Shown piece by piece: positions 11,051 to 23,609 of a stretch of DNA of 64,000 nucleotides; position 1 is the stretch's first letter; every line of letters starts with the position of its first letter. The notes under the pieces are model-generated. The model had not been told where the DNA came from, ran no database searches, and saw only the letters and a list, made by a program, of their open reading frames with translations. A program made the translations under genes and the position numbers. Origin of the DNA: Hydractinia symbiolongicarpus (Eukaryota; Cnidaria; Hydrozoa; Anthoathecata; Hydractiniidae); assembly GCF_029227915.1 (NCBI RefSeq), contig NC_079876.1, positions 16,990,001 through 17,054,000 of the forward strand, given 5' to 3'.

Positions 11051-12540
11051 TTGAAGAGGCTTTTGAAACTTTTACTTTCAGATTCTTAGGTTATTATTGC
11101 AAGGAATTTTACAAAATAAACACCCTATAATGTATTTTTGAAACAATCTGACAGATGTATTTAGAAGTTTGAGTGTTCATATTGAATGACAACTAAATGC
11201 GTCACTGTTTCTAACAACAACTTGATTTTAATGAGACTTCCAATTAAAGCTAAGGGACGGTAACTTGTAGGCAGCATATTTTTCCATACTACTCAGTGTG
11301 ATTCTGGCTAATAAAGCTTTTCAAAGTGTTTAACTTTGTACAACTTAAAAAACGGATCTTTTATGCGCTGGTTTCCTAGATTTATAGAGATTACACACAT
11401 ATTAAATGTTTTTCTAAATTTGACAGCTAAGACCATTTCAAAATACATGGAATGTTAACATATATGTCGTGTTTACAATTGTGATATTTCTTTCCATCTT
11501 GTTGCGTTAAGTTATATGAATAAAAATATGAATGACGATTCACGCTTTTTTAAAACAAAACAAAAGTTTGAATTTCCAATGCCTTTTTCCTCTATAAGAT
11601 GTTTAAAGAAGAGGACAAAGAAGTCTGTCTATAAATCTGTCAATTTTAATAATTAATTTTTCTTTTTCTTTCATTTAAACATATTTTCCGCTTCCATTTC
11701 CCTCTGCTCAACTACACTCACTGGTCACGTTAGTTAGCACAGAGACTGATACCAATCTGTTTTTTATGTTTTTTTTATTGCTGTTGTGGTTTCACATGTA
11801 GATACTGAATTGAAAATTAGGCAAAAAAAATTGGGCAGAAAATAAGAAATGCCAAATAAGAACCGGAAAAAACAATGGTTGCCTAGCAAACATGTGGTCA
11901 CTTTTTAACCACCTTTCCTTATCGATAAGGTAAGTTAACAAAAGATATAATAACGGATAATGTACCATGGTAATCTTAATCATAGCAGAGATAAAAAAAA
12001 TGCTGTAATCATGTGATCTCTGTTTACAATAATAAACGGCTACCGTAAATATGAAAATGGATTTGATTGGTTATCACATTCACAATTGGTTTTGTATTAC
12101 GTTAATAGGGAATGTTTTTATAAAATTGTGAACAAAGAGATGGCTTTTTATGAAACCAATCATAGAACTCGTGACAATCTATAAAATCAGACGGGGTTGG
12201 TCAATTGTTAGAAAAAAACTTTACCATTCAGTGAGGAAAGCCATACAGATTTTTGAAATAAAAGACAAGTCAAAAAAAGGCAAGTTTACCAATTTATTAT
12301 TTTTATTTTTCTTTCTTTTTCTCTTCGTTTGTTTGTTTGTTTGTCTTTAGTTTAAACCTGAATATAATTTTTGATACTTTCCAGTCTTACAAGTTTGTGG
12401 ATAAGTTTAAAAACGTAAGAGCATCTGATGTCTTAAATAATCTTTTGAGCTATGGATATCCAACAAGAAAGTTTAAGCGATTTTCCTATCTTTTTAAAAC
12501 TCCAAAGCAATACGGAAAGTGAATTATAAACTTAGTTCGT
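11051..12540. other. No gene recognised
   Basis: AT-rich sequence with poly-T and TTTG microsatellite-like runs near 12299-12345. The short open frames at 12150-12522 are low-complexity and lack splice or homology support. Confidence 0.4.
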
Positions 12541-12559
12541 GAGAAGAGTACTAGGTACA

Positions 12560-12700
12560 AAGTACAGTAATTGTGTTGTCATTATCTCATGACAAATGTT
12601 ACGTAAGAAAGCAAATCAACACTTATATATGTTTACATTCCAGACAACTTCTTTTATTTGCATTGAATTTTGTTCTATTTTGTTTATGCTTAGTCTGTTT
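12560..12700. repeat. Dispersed repeat with CTCATGACAA...AACACTT core
   Basis: One of four diverged copies, with others at about 12820-12960, 13380-13520 and 17730-17865. All show a stretch like ATGATGACT..TCTCATGACAAG.TGTGTAATTAAATAAATAAACACTTGAA..TTTGCATTCCA. The function and full boundaries are unclear. Confidence 0.65.
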
Positions 12701-12976
12701 GGTCTAAGTTGACGTTGAAAATAAAACAAAAGTACAAACTTATTGTCATTGTTGTTGTCATGACGGGTTATAGAAACTGTAATTATAGGATATTGGAAAA
12801 TGAAATGGCAAGTTTCAATAAAATAGCGAAAGTTCTGTCAAGTATAGATTTTGATAAGAGAAATCGATACAGAAAGTACAAGAACTGACTTATGCCATCT
12901 TATGATAAGCTGTGTGCAATTAAACAAATAAACACTTGAATAGATATAAATTTCAAACAAAAAGTCGCCCTATTTA

Positions 12977-13230
12977 TTGCTTAGCAAAAACGGAGTACCA
13001 AAAAACCTTTTTAACCCTCTCAGAGTGGTATGTATTGGCTATTACTCAAAAATACCCCTTATATTTAAAAGAAATTCTTATCTTAAAAACATTAAACTCT
13101 TAACACAACTATATTTCGTCAAGGGGAATAATTTTGTTTTGTATCTATTAACCCGACTTCCTGATTTTTTCGGATTTTCTTCGAAAATTAAAAAAGAAAA
13201 AATATTTTAAATAACGAGTTTGCCTATCAT
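12977..13230. repeat. Fragment related to the interior of the 39.6-42.3 kb element
   Basis: TATTGGCTATTACTC, a CCCCT motif, the AACTCTT/CAA spacing and a TTTTTTCGG segment match the order at 41715-41910 inside the piggyBac-like element. The open frame 12977-13210 is therefore best read as non-coding transposon sequence. Confidence 0.6.
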
Positions 13231-13929
13231 TAAAAATTAAAGGAATTAAATTTAAAGCAGGTACCACTGCATCCATTTTGTATCAAGTTTAGTCGCACTT
13301 GGAAAAGCCTATTAAAAGTTATGGAGGGGAGCAGAGTTAAAACACTGGTACTGTATTTTCACATACGTTCCAAAAAAAATTAGTTGATGACAAAAACGTT
13401 GTGTAAGATAGTGTGAAAAATTAAAAAATGATGACTTATTGTCATCTTATGACAATGGTTATGACAAGACGTGTAACTAAATAAATAAACACTTGAACTT
13501 ATTTGCATTCCAAACTTCTCCTTTCTTAGCATATACGAAGAAAGAGCACGTACTTCTATTGAAAATTGAAAATTTGTATTATATCATTAACGTATATTAT
13601 TTAATATTATTTTTTATCCCATGTATCAGAAAATTAAAAAAGCTTGAAACCGTAAATGTTTAAATGGCTAGTGTCATTGTGATCAAATAAACATTTGATC
13701 ACAATTCGTATAATGAATATACGTCATTATATGGTCAAGTAGACGAAAGTGATAGCGATAAGTTGTCAGGGTAACCGAAAAAAAGTAATAGTGATAGATT
13801 GTTTTCTTTTAATTACAGAGATTGGGGACTTGGATTCAATCATAAAGAAGCCTAAATAATAGAAGCGAGCGTGCAATGAAAACAATAAGGTAAGTTTTCT
13901 GACAGATGAATACAAAATATGTGTGTACT

Positions 13930-14130
13930 AAAAAAGATTTATTATTTTTGAATTTTACGAAGGAGTGTGTTTACGCTAGATGATTTTACGCATAGACAAT
14001 ATCGTGGTCTAATACACGAAACTAAAAACAAAACATATTCAATTACAGTCATTATGGGCTTTTACGTAAGTAAAGCGATATGAACTTTAAACATATCATG
14101 TGGTCAGGCAGACGAAAGTAAAAAGAGTTA
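13930..14130. repeat. Dispersed repeat, paired with 18395-18610
   Basis: GGAGTGTGTTT.CGCTAGA, ACAAT.TCGTGGTC, GTAAAGCGATATGAACTTT.AACATATCAT and AGACGAAAGT occur in the same order at 18420-18600. AGACGAAAGTGATAGCGATA also appears alone at about 13740. Confidence 0.8.
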
Positions 14131-14189
14131 AAAATATTATATAAAACAAATAATTAAGCTAACGACCCATCCCAAGCACACTCCTCGGT

Positions 14190-16960
14190 ATGATAATTGT
14201 TTATAGGAACATTCGTCTAAAAAGTTAATTTCACAGCACCTAACCTCTCCCATGTTCTGGTTTTATTTAACTTGCATGGGTGCGCACTCTTCTCGCAGTA
14301 TTCTCTGTGACGATGAAGGTCGGACTGACTTGTGGCATGGTTCCAAATGGTCTGCCGTCTTTCGTTTGTAGATAGATAGTCAAGAAGAAACAAGTGAGGA
14401 ACAGTTTAGGATCAGCAAAATTTTTGGGTTGTTTATAAAACTAAAAGTTATACACAAAATACACGCTTCACGGAATATTTGTTTTGCTTTTCATAAACAA
14501 AAAAAGATAATATTTTAATAAGAAGGTTGTATTAAAACACTTTGAGATGAAGATTGTGTCAAAAATAAAGAACATGTTAAGGAAATTCTTAGTCAGAATT
14601 TCTTCATAGATAATAAAAACAAAATAACGTAGTATAGAACTAACAATAACTTTGAAAATGAGTTTCGCAACTGGCATTAAATTATGAAAATGGATTTTGA
14701 AATTTTTCTGAAGAACACAACAAGACATTGAAGGCTGAAATAGTATAAAATAAAGTACACCCCTTCCAAAAAAAAGTGTAAGCGAACTGCCAATTAATTT
14801 GCTCCTGCTATGAATGTAGGAATTCTCATCTTTTTCTCGTGACGCATTCTTGTTAAGTCTAAGATTAGTTTGAAAACAGGATCGATATTTCACTGTTTTT
14901 TCCATGTACCAAAATGAAAGCAAAGTTTTGTTTTAAACTGATTCTTAAAATATAGAAAAGAATTCTCGTCCCTAGGGTCTGTTGCCTAAGTCATAGCCGC
15001 TAGCGCTTACTTAGCGGTGTGGATATCAAACAAGAAAAACCCCCTAAGGACGAAGTTGGTAGAAAAGTAAAGTTAAATTAACTGGAATGTGGCGGGAAAA
15101 CATCTTAGCTTACTTAACACATTACATAGATACCTATTTTGTCGGATTTATTTCCACCCTTCAACTGTTGAATTAATTTTCATAAATCCTGGGACAAACG
15201 ACAGGGCAAAATTCAAAACAGCGCATTTTGCGTCCAACTTTGATTTGTTATCTAAAAAATGATATTGAAATACATCATGATAATTATACTCCAAGATCCA
15301 TTTTCTTACTGTCATTTAGTTTCTTCTGATTAAGTAAGCCTGTAGAGCTTCCAGAAGCAATAAAAAAAAATGCAAACAATAATTTATACTAAGATTCTTA
15401 TCTTTTTACATATTTAATGAAACTATATGACTATTGATAATCGTTAGGTAGATGAGAATTGCCCACCGCATTTAATTCGTGATTATGCGTGAATTTCTAT
15501 GACTTCTTAAAATTGTCCAGATTCATCTACTCGCTAATGAAGTGAAAACTTGCAGTCTTGCTTAAGTTTTTCAGTTAGTAGAACAAAGTTATAAAAAGGT
15601 CTGGAAACGAGGTTGGTAATTAATATAAACAAAACATATACTGAACAGCTCGTTGTCAAGAACCTCTTCCTTTGAGTTTTCTTTCACCGTGAACACAAGA
15701 ATATTTTAATTCGTGGTACTAAACCTCCGGTTTCATAATTTTCGTTAATCCTTTTTGTGGAGTTGTAATAACAGTTTGATAATCTCTAACCATAGCACTC
15801 TAACATAGACATCAACAAAATTATTTATTTGTATGTATCTAATTTTGTTTTCAATATCAACATAGCAACCACTTTTGTTCCTTTTTTTGTAAATACAATC
15901 CACAAAGTTTGTTGCTTTAGCAATCAATTGAGCAAAAATAAATATATATAATGAAAAAATAAGTTTTGAAACAACAATTGGAAAAGGGTATAAACATAAC
16001 GGAATTGATGCTTGTTTGTTATTGTTTAGCTGGAATTTAAAACTCTAAATTTGGAAAATTAATAAACAAACGGAAAAGAATAGTAACACGACTATCTCCG
16101 TTTTTTCTCGTCAAAAAAATGAAAAAGCAGTTCCATCGTACATCTTTTTTTGCGAATATTTTACTAACCTCGCAAAAAAGAAATGAAGTACTTGTACACA
16201 TAGACGAGTACACATAGACGAGTATAGTCCCATGACACCCATCGGACATACTTGACTGCCAAATGTGTGCATAACATTACTACATCGTTTTCTTTTGCTA
16301 CTTGCAAACGACATACGGGATCGTTCTCTACTAATACTAGCGAGATTTTATACAAATAAGCAAATGCTACCTTATTTATTAACTTACCAGAACTGTTCAT
16401 TGCAGCACTTCTTTTATTTACAACTGGGTCAAAATGAGCTACTCCCATGGATTATTAACAGAACAAGGGCAGTAAGCATCAGTGACTGCTACCTGCTGGT
16501 ATATTTTCCTGTTCACGAGCATACAAACACCTTTCACCGTGTTTCTCGCCCCGAGACATTCACGTAAACAGACGCGTCGCTCAGATCATAGTTCAGTCCT
16601 GTAGGACGCAGTTAAAGTCTGTTGTGTTCTAGTTAAAGAATAGCATGAGAAAGAATTTCTTGTGAAAGTTCTAAGCAACTTAGTAGTCATGTGATTAGAT
16701 TTACGTCGTTTAGAGAAAAAAAACGCTTACGTAAACACGAAAAGAAATATGATTGGTTATTATAATTACAATACCTTTTATATTACACCATGACTATATA
16801 AATAATTTGTTTTATGTTGAACAAAAGAATAATTATATATGTAATCAATGTTGCATGACGATTACCAATAAGACAACATAATATAGTTTAGGGTTGGTTT
16901 GTCATACACTTTTAGATTTCAGCGAAAAAAGTTCAACAACTTTTAACGTCAGCACATTTT
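14190..16960. other. No gene recognised
   Basis: AT-rich with a palindromic repeat at 14963-15059 and a 15-bp duplication (ACACATAGACGAGT twice) at about 16196-16225. Open frames at 14468-14923, 16037-16448 and 16265-16567 overlap each other on both strands and lack recognisable domains, so I do not call them. Confidence 0.4.
14963..15059. repeat. CTCGTCCCC-type palindromic element
   Basis: It begins TCTCGTCCCTAGGGTCTGTT and ends CCCCCTAAGGACGAAGTTGG, imperfect inverted ends of about 14 bp around about 65 bases that include CCGCTAGCGC. It belongs to a family also at 18154-18222, 33690-34110, 36309-36390 and 37088-37184. Confidence 0.75.
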
Positions 16961-16964
16961 TTAA

Positions 16965-17345
16965 AAAAAGATAAATATATATTTATATACAAATATTTAT
17001 ATATAAAATCTGTTTCACGGGTGAGTTTAGTCAGTTGTTCTCCATCTATTTTGATAAAATCTTATTGACTGATAATTTCGATGTTAAGTCTCCTTGTTTC
17101 TTCAAAGTTTCTTTTTTGTTTTTTTCAGCCGAACAGCATTTAACGTTGAAAGAATATCAGGACAGGAAATATAATTACATATATATATAAAAGACATCTG
17201 TTACACTGGTGAGTTTAGTCACTTCTTCATCTTTTTTAGTAATTTTTTTTTTGAAATATTATTGAAGTGATATTTTCGATTTTATACTGCTGTTGTCTGT
17301 TTTTCATGTTGTGTTTTTTTGGTTTCCTTATTTCCTTGTCTTTTT
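16965..17345. repeat. Diverged tandem duplication of about 195 bp
   Basis: TATATATAAAA.ATCTGTT.CAC.GGTGAGTTTAGTCA, then TTGA.TGATA.TTTCGAT, occur at about 16985-17080 and again at about 17180-17285, with roughly the same flanks. Confidence 0.65.
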
Positions 17346-17729
17346 ATTTTGCTTTCTTGCATTAAGTTTATTCACTTGCATTTTTGTCATCTATAAAACA
17401 GATAGAATGTTGATGTAAGAATTGTCAGTCTGACTCAGGTTTTTCTTAACCTTTTATTTTAAAATTAATCACAGCGATCTAGTAGCAAATGTTCTTAATT
17501 TTTTTAATACAGAGACTCATATGTGAGTTTCCTATAAACATGTTTTATATAAAATAAATGCTAATTGAGTAAAATCATCCTCATCCGACAATATTTCTTC
17601 TTCTCATAGTCAGGGACAGCAATTAGAGGCCCTTAAACGAGGTTGACGGTGATGGCTACTAAAAATATAGCTTGCAAAAAAAATTAGAAATGTAACCCTA
17701 AATGAGCAATAAAAGTGGAGTTGATGACA

Positions 17730-17865
17730 AAAACTTTGGTGAAGTATAGAACTTGGCAAGAGAGTGTAAAAAAGTAAAAAATGATGACTCATGTTCTTCT
17801 CATGACAAGTTGTGTGTAATTAAATAAATAAATACTTGAAAATGTTTGCATTCCAAAATACACTT
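17730..17865. repeat. Dispersed repeat copy (family of 12560-12700)
   Basis: Contains AAAAAATGATGACTCATG, TCTCATGACAAGTTGTGTG and TAAATAAATAAATACTTGAA in the family order. Confidence 0.65.
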
Positions 17866-18153
17866 TTGTAACAAAAACTCTCCTTCGTTGACGTTTTTAG
17901 TACTAATACTTTTAGTACTAATATAAAGGAATTTAATACATATACTACAATGCTTTAAAAACGCTCGGCTGTGTATCTTTAGGGGCGTCCAATTTAGAAC
18001 TGGAGATGAAGGTTTAAGAAAGAAACTTTTGATAAAATTTTACAATTTTAATTTATCTCTATCATTATATTAAAAGTTAGTGCAGCATTTATCATATCTT
18101 ATTTCTTCCTTATGTTTAAAGTGGGCTTCATGAATATCATTATTAAACAGCCC

Positions 18154-18222
18154 CAAACTCGTCCCCAGCGCCTTTTGTTTCTTTTTTTTAATGAACAGAC
18201 AAAAGTTGCTGGGACGAGTTTG
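18154..18222. repeat. CTCGTCCCC-type palindromic element
   Basis: CAAACTCGTCCCCAGC at the left and GCTGGGACGAGTTTG at the right are inverted copies that differ by one base, around about 38 bases. A one-sided relative (ACCTCGTCCCCAGGGC) lies at about 18747. Confidence 0.85.
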
Positions 18223-18394
18223 AAACAGCTCTTTAAAGAAAAAGGTGGTGGTCTTAGTAGATGAGCGTTTATTAAAAGAAAATACTGAAAGGACAAAACA
18301 ATAAATTGAGAAAGAGTTTAAATAAACGTAGCGAGCGTTTATCGAAAGCATTATAGTAGGTTTCTCACAAAAAATTAAAAACAGGGGTGTACTA

Positions 18395-18610
18395 AAACGA
18401 TAATTTTTTTTATAATATGGAGGAGTGTGTTTGTGCTAGAAAATATTACATATAAACAATTTCGTGGTCAGATAGACGAAAGTAAAAAGAAGATAATCTT
18501 AATTAAAACCATGGATTTTGTTGTTTACGAAAGTAGAGCGATATGAACTTTGGACATATCATCCGAGGTAGACGAAAGTGATAGCGATAGGAGAATGAGA
18601 GTAATTAAAT
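18395..18610. repeat. Dispersed repeat, pair of 13930-14130
   Basis: See the shared landmarks listed for 13930-14130. Here the AGACGAAAGT motif occurs twice, at about 18473 and 18573. Confidence 0.8.
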
Positions 18611-18619
18611 AAAAATGGA

Positions 18620-20130
18620 CGCGTATTGATTTACTGACGTCAAATGTTAAAATGGAAATAAATAAAAGACATTAAAATACAATCGTGCATTTCAGCCTTT
18701 ATGTAAGTTAAGCCAGTTCGACTTCCTAACCTCCTGACTAGGAGCAACCTCGTCCCCAGGGCATCTTGTATCTTTCTGACATCACTTTTTATTGTTTACT
18801 GAAACCTTCTTCGGTGAAGAGACTATTTAAAGCTAGTCCACGGATTTGTTTGCCCTTTTTACACCGCATTGCGTGTGTCTTGCTACTTGCCGTACTATTT
18901 TGCGTAACAGACAGACGTAGACGGGTATTAATAATATAGATTAGTCGCGGATGAAGCTATATATTCCATAAGTTTAAGTTTGTAATTATGTCTATGCAGA
19001 ACGACCTTATTTGTAATTAGATATAATCATTAATAATATATAATTGCATGTTATTTTTGTATGTAAGAATATTTCTTTTACAAAAGCGACTATAAAAAAC
19101 ATCCCCCTAAAAACTTCCATTTACATTCTTGATTGGTTAGAACAAATCACGTTACAAAATTAAAGTCATTTCACTTGCTAGGAATTTCATTGTCTGCCAA
19201 TTTAATCTTACTGGCGGGTTGTGTAACTACAATGAATGTAAATACTTTGTCACAAATTTATGTTGGGACATACTCACGTTGCCTATTTTGTTTAAATCTT
19301 TTTCATTGAATTAACAAACGTTTTATGATAAGAAACAACAAATTAAAAAAAATTTCTGCACGTGGTTTCTTCCACGGGTTTAAAAATTAGTACATTACTA
19401 CGCTAGTTCTAGTCTGTATGTAACAAGCAAAGTAGATGTGTTGTTTTTGATTAAAAAAATAGCCGTAGCAACATTTCACATTTGCCAATTTATATTGTTT
19501 AAATAACACTTGGGGCATGAAGAAAAAAATCTGGTAAATTCGGACTTGCTATGGATTCCAATTGTTTTGTCAAATGAAGAAATTATCTACAATTAAATCC
19601 ATGATAAAATGTCTGTTCCGCCTGTAAGTGCAGTTTTGCAGACTTGCTTCATCCGTGCTTCGTCGGCGTTCACCTCCGCATTAGTTAAGAACCGCATGGC
19701 TGGATTTCTTGTGTAAGACCTGGTTACCAACGACGAAGGGGTCAGGCAAAAGAGATTCATGTCTACGTAGTTCTTTTAACTAAGTCAGGAATCGGTGAAT
19801 TAGCTAGGATGGTCAGGTTGGCTATGAATAGGCTTGCTGATGGATAAAAAGTGTTCGACCAAGACGGAAATCTATCGACGTTTTGTCCGATGAACGTTAT
19901 AAACGAGCTAAGGACATCTCCGAACAAACTGGAAATGTGGCGGGCATTTTGTCTGACGAGTCTCCAAAAATTATTTCGAAGGGTGCCATCGCACGTGTTT
20001 TACGCGTATGCCAAGGCATGCGCGTGCGATCGCACGCCTCTTCTGAAAAAGCCTGTTATTTTTAATTTACAATCAAATATTCTCGTCGTCAACTTAATTT
20101 GTGTGAGAAAAATCAATTTCAGGTATTTAT
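18620..20130. other. No gene recognised; repeat tails
   Basis: 18908-18950 (ACAGACAGACGTAGACGGG then ATATAGATTAGTCG) looks like the end of the dispersed repeat whose complete copies are at 39.8 and 40.7 kb. A trace of its start (TTCCACGGG) is near 19370. Two overlapping plus-strand open frames at 19851-20192 sit in slightly GC-richer sequence but match nothing that I recognise. Confidence 0.4.
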
Positions 20131-20137
20131 TCACTTT

Positions 20138-20290
20138 CTTTGAAGCCAGTATACACCACCATTCGGACCTGGATATTCTCTACGTATCCTAGACACGACA
20201 CAAGATGGTATCACCCGACGAACACCTTTTCCCAAGTGGTTATGAACAAACCAATAGAATTGGCGGTATGCCGCATATCGATAAGATCTA
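20138..20290 (-). pseudogene. P2X7-like C-terminal domain fragment
   Basis: The minus strand reads [19 protein letters not shown], then [21 protein letters not shown]. The pattern AYRQF..W.H..LG.G.RRVIPSC....IR..YP.P.G matches the P2X7-like cytosolic zinc-binding domain, which is found as stand-alone proteins in cnidarians and other invertebrates. Only this one segment is present, with no channel domain and no further exons found. It is probably a gene fragment or a transposon-carried exon. Confidence 0.55.
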
Positions 20291-21389
20291 AAAATATCAT
20301 CCTCAAAAAAGATTAGAAGCAAGAGTGCTAGCGACTTATTTGTTAGAAACTTCGTCCTTTTTTTTAAGTCTACGGCTTTCCTGATTGTGAAGAGCGACTA
20401 TCGCTGTCCACAAAGTGTTGTTTAAAATCACAACAGCGTTGAAATCTTCGTGCTTTGTTATACATTTCTTCTCAAAAACACAACAGAAACCTTATACCCA
20501 GGCGCTCATTTATAATACAACCAAAAGAAAAATGTGAAGTCAAATTTTATAGGTAGCGTAGCTGGAAGTAATTTATAGTGTCCACCTCGTTACAGCATAA
20601 ACAGTCAACAGCTATAGGCATCTTTTCGCACTTTTGCACACAGGCACCACTCACTGATCTGGTGTGTCTGCTTCATTGTCATTATAAGAGGGAATTTGTT
20701 GTTTGTTATTGAGTCGTTCTGGCTCAAACTGAAATTCAATTATGTTTACATTTCTGTTTGTGAACATGATTGATAATTGTAAAAAAATTCTATTGGAAAT
20801 ATCATTAACATTTTTTCGTTATTTCTCTAACTGCATGCGCCAATCTCTACACGGGGTAAATCAATGAATACGTCATTGCATAAATTGCGCATATTAATGT
20901 TTTTACCCAGTCCTTTTCCGCTTTCGAAGTTCAGTAAAGATGAGGATTGAGAATGGCATGGTCAAGTAAACAAATTCAGTTTAAACTTAAGCTGGATTTC
21001 CATCAGTGCGAGTTCTCTTATCGCTCTGGCTTTTTTGACCAATTGATTTTTTTCGCACTGGTGGAAATTCCAGAGCGACACTTTTTTTTGCTTTTATCGC
21101 CCAATTTCAGTGCGTAGTTAGAGCGACAATTATCACAAAGTTTTAATATTTATCGCTCTGAGTTTTCGCCCGAAAGTGCAACTTCAACGAAATATCGAAT
21201 GTCCTTTTAAAGAAATTGAATAGATTCTATTGAAGTGTAACTTCAGCACATGCTTACACGTGTTGAGCACAAGAAATAGTTTCATATGTGTTATGAAGCG
21301 AGCAGTGTTGTAAAACAAGTGTTATTAAATGGGAAAAACAAATAGGTGCAACTTAAAGGGAAGATGAGTACTTAGCAGAGGCTGTTCGA

Positions 21390-21860
21390 AATTTTATTAT
21401 GTCTTTACGGCAAAAGTTGCAAAGGAGTATCAAGAAAAAAGATCGAGTGGCAAATGCTTGGGGGAAAGTTGAGGATGTGAAGAGGGTAAAGTTTATCCTT
21501 TTTCGTCAGTTCAATGCACTATATTTTTGCGCTGTTAAACCTTGAGCGTATTCAGCTTATTCTATTACTTAATTGGAAAAAATGTTTTTTATATTCAACT
21601 GTTTTAAGGTTAAGCTTTTCAAAGATGGGACAACTTAAAAAAGATACAGCAAGGAAAGGAATAACCTAAAAAGGAAATTTGCATCGGGATCAGGTTTGGC
21701 TGACGTTGAATCGTGTGTCAAATTTTAAAGGAATACTCGTTTTTGTCTTGGCTTGATAAGTATTCAAATTAGAGACACAAAATCAAATATAACGGCTCCG
21801 GAGGATGAGGAGGATATTGATTCTTATTCGGAGGCGGCGGTTGAAATTATTTAAATAACA
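21390..21860 (+). pseudogene. MADF-like DNA-binding protein remnant
   Basis: KKKDRVANAWGKVEDVKRV (about 21433-21490) is followed after about 120 intron-like bases by LFKDGTT, KRYSKERNNLKRKFASGSG and LADVES (about 21617-21715). MADF domains show the order AW..I...., then W..LRD.Y.rErnklk..sGSGa. Stops and frame changes show it is dead. The acidic tail EDEEDIDSYSEAA (about 21804-21842) fits the region that follows such a domain. Confidence 0.5.
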
Positions 21861-21889
21861 AGAATGACCCTACAACAAAATCACCAAGT

Positions 21890-22075
21890 TTGGCCAAGAT
21901 GACAACTATTGCCCTCATTGTGCAATTTCACTTCTTAAAGCAGTTGATTATGCACTCCTTTCAATTCTCTTTCTCTATAAATTTGACGAACACGAGAAAA
22001 TGGCGATTTTCTTCGTCTCTTTTTTTTACTATTAAGGCCACAGCTTCTTCTTTTTTCTGAACTGTCTGCCATCTT
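21890..22075 (-). pseudogene. PIF/Harbinger transposase N-terminal remnant
   Basis: The minus strand from about 22072 reads MADSSEKRRS, then KKKRRRKSPFSRVRQIYRER and GVHNQLL. A basic run followed by a V(R)xIxxxR...GxxxxLL segment is typical of the start of PIF/Harbinger transposases. The DDE core is missing, consistent with an internal deletion. Confidence 0.42.
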
Positions 22076-22819
22076 GAAATGCGTGTGTTCACATAAGAAA
22101 ATTTCGCACAAATAATAATTTGAATAATAATTTGAAACTCATTTACAGCGTAGAACTCCTGTTGCACTAAAATTTTGTGTAATTTTAGACTATAGGAAGA
22201 TTCGCTTTAATGGAAACCCACCTTTATGAGAGACAATTTCGGTTGTATTTAAAATACTTTTTTCTTTACTTTTCCATGTAACTAATATCAAGTTTTGATT
22301 TTTTACCGGGCAGTACCTTTATAACGCGTAAAAACCTTTTTGAAAAATTTTGCGCAACTTCGGTTTAAATAAGTCTAGTTTTGAATTTATTTTGCTTTAT
22401 GATCATTTTTTATCATTTACCAGTCAGCTATTTCAGGTTAACTGTCTATAAGTTTTTTTTTATCACAAATATTTATATGTGGTTTACTTGCGAAGGTTTA
22501 TTTTAATCACATGCGTCATCTGTAAAGAGTACTCACCAGACCACAGACATTTGTGTCAACATTCTTTGATCTCTTTAATAAAACCCGTATTCTATTTGTC
22601 TGCTTGCGCGCGAGAAAAAAAGTCGTGTTGCGGAAACACGAAATACGAACAGTATAATAATTATTAAATAGTATTATTGTAGTTTTATTTATTTTTCGAA
22701 TTTTTATTAGACACCTTTTGAATTCTCATCAAATTTTGTGTTGGACGTGATAAAAAGGGAAAGTGAACAGAAATGTCTGCTTTTTGTCGATAACAGCGCT
22801 GGTTAATTAATCAAGTTTT

Positions 22820-23300
22820 GAATGTAGGTAATCCCCAGTTACCTAGGGTGGAGCAGCTGATGCCAGTTGCCTCTAAAAGATTTCCCTTTTTTAGCCTCAC
22901 ACTCAAAAGTGCAATGCAATGGCTTCGCTAATTTCATAACGGATTGACGGCAGTCTAAAAGGCTTTAACGTCGTGACGTAACGTCGATAAAGTTAACAAA
23001 TTAGACATAACGGTTTTAGCGGCTTCAAAAGTAAATGAAAACAACCCATTCTTCTTATACACTGTCACCATTTTATGATAAAGGATTAAATAGTAAATTA
23101 GTTCTCTCGAAGTGTGGTTAGTACTACAAACTAGTCGTTATCCCGTGAAAAAATTCACAAGAATTCATCTGCCAGAAATATCCACGAAAATATTCCCGTC
23201 ACCATTTGCAGCTACCATTTGACACAGTGAGTATCCTAATATAGACTAGTCGTTAACCCATAAAAAACACACGAGGTGTCCCGTCTTTAAGTTACACGTT
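22820..23300 (+). repeat. Diverged fragment of the dispersed repeat
   Basis: CCCCAGTTACCTAGG, AAAAGTGCAATGCAATGGCTTC, ACGTCGATAAAGTTAACAAATTAGACATAACGG correspond in order to 40305-40475. The piece near 23130-23170 (ACTAGTCGTTATCCCGTG) resembles the family's start. Confidence 0.6.
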
Positions 23301-23379
23301 ACTTTGTGTGCCCGTAACACGATATGTTTTTTGCGACATGCATGCAAAATATGTCTGTTGTTAATTACACTTGTTGGCA

Positions 23380-23605
23380 TTACGTGGAAAAATCCAAGAA
23401 CCACCGGCGATTCAATATAACACCAAATATATTAATCATTTATTTATGATGCCATAATAATAGAATTTCATGACTAACTGTAGCGAATGCTGTGCTGAGA
23501 TCAATAAGGTTTGATATATCTCTTGACTCAACTGAATGATTGCATGATCATTTGACTGGCCTGCCAAACAGCCAAATGTCTTATTATACTCGCACTTTGT
23601 CGGAA
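23380..23605 (-). pseudogene. LINE reverse-transcriptase fragment
   Basis: The minus strand reads FGCLAGQSNDHAIIQLSQEI, then in another frame NLIDLSTAFATVSHEILLLW, then NRRWFLDFST. This is the RT order R.G.ST.hAi.QL...I...DLSKAFDTV.HeiLL......WF..yL of Jockey/CR1-type LINEs. The core aspartate of the DLSKAFD motif is present in the first half only. Frameshifts and the small extent show a fragment. Confidence 0.68.
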
Positions 23606-23609
23606 TTTA

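Larger units (their letters stand above)
20993..22225. mobile_element. PIF/Harbinger-like deletion derivative
   Basis: The ends are imperfect inverted repeats: GCTGGATTTCCATCAGTGCG at about 20991, and CGCTTTAATGGAAACCCACC ending about 22222. Several GCGA/TCGCTCT motifs lie just inside the left end (21017-21165). Between them are remnants of two convergent genes, a MADF-type DNA-binding protein (plus) and a transposase N-terminus (minus), as expected for PIF/Harbinger two-gene elements. A target duplication is not clear. Confidence 0.6.

Noticed and set aside
14468-14923. 151-codon minus-strand open frame
   Set aside because: AT-rich, Phe/Ile/Lys-biased, no domain, no splice context and no repeat of the frame elsewhere.
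16037-16567. Overlapping open frames of 60-100 codons on both strands
   Set aside because: They overlap each other, have no recognisable motifs and sit between unrelated repeats.
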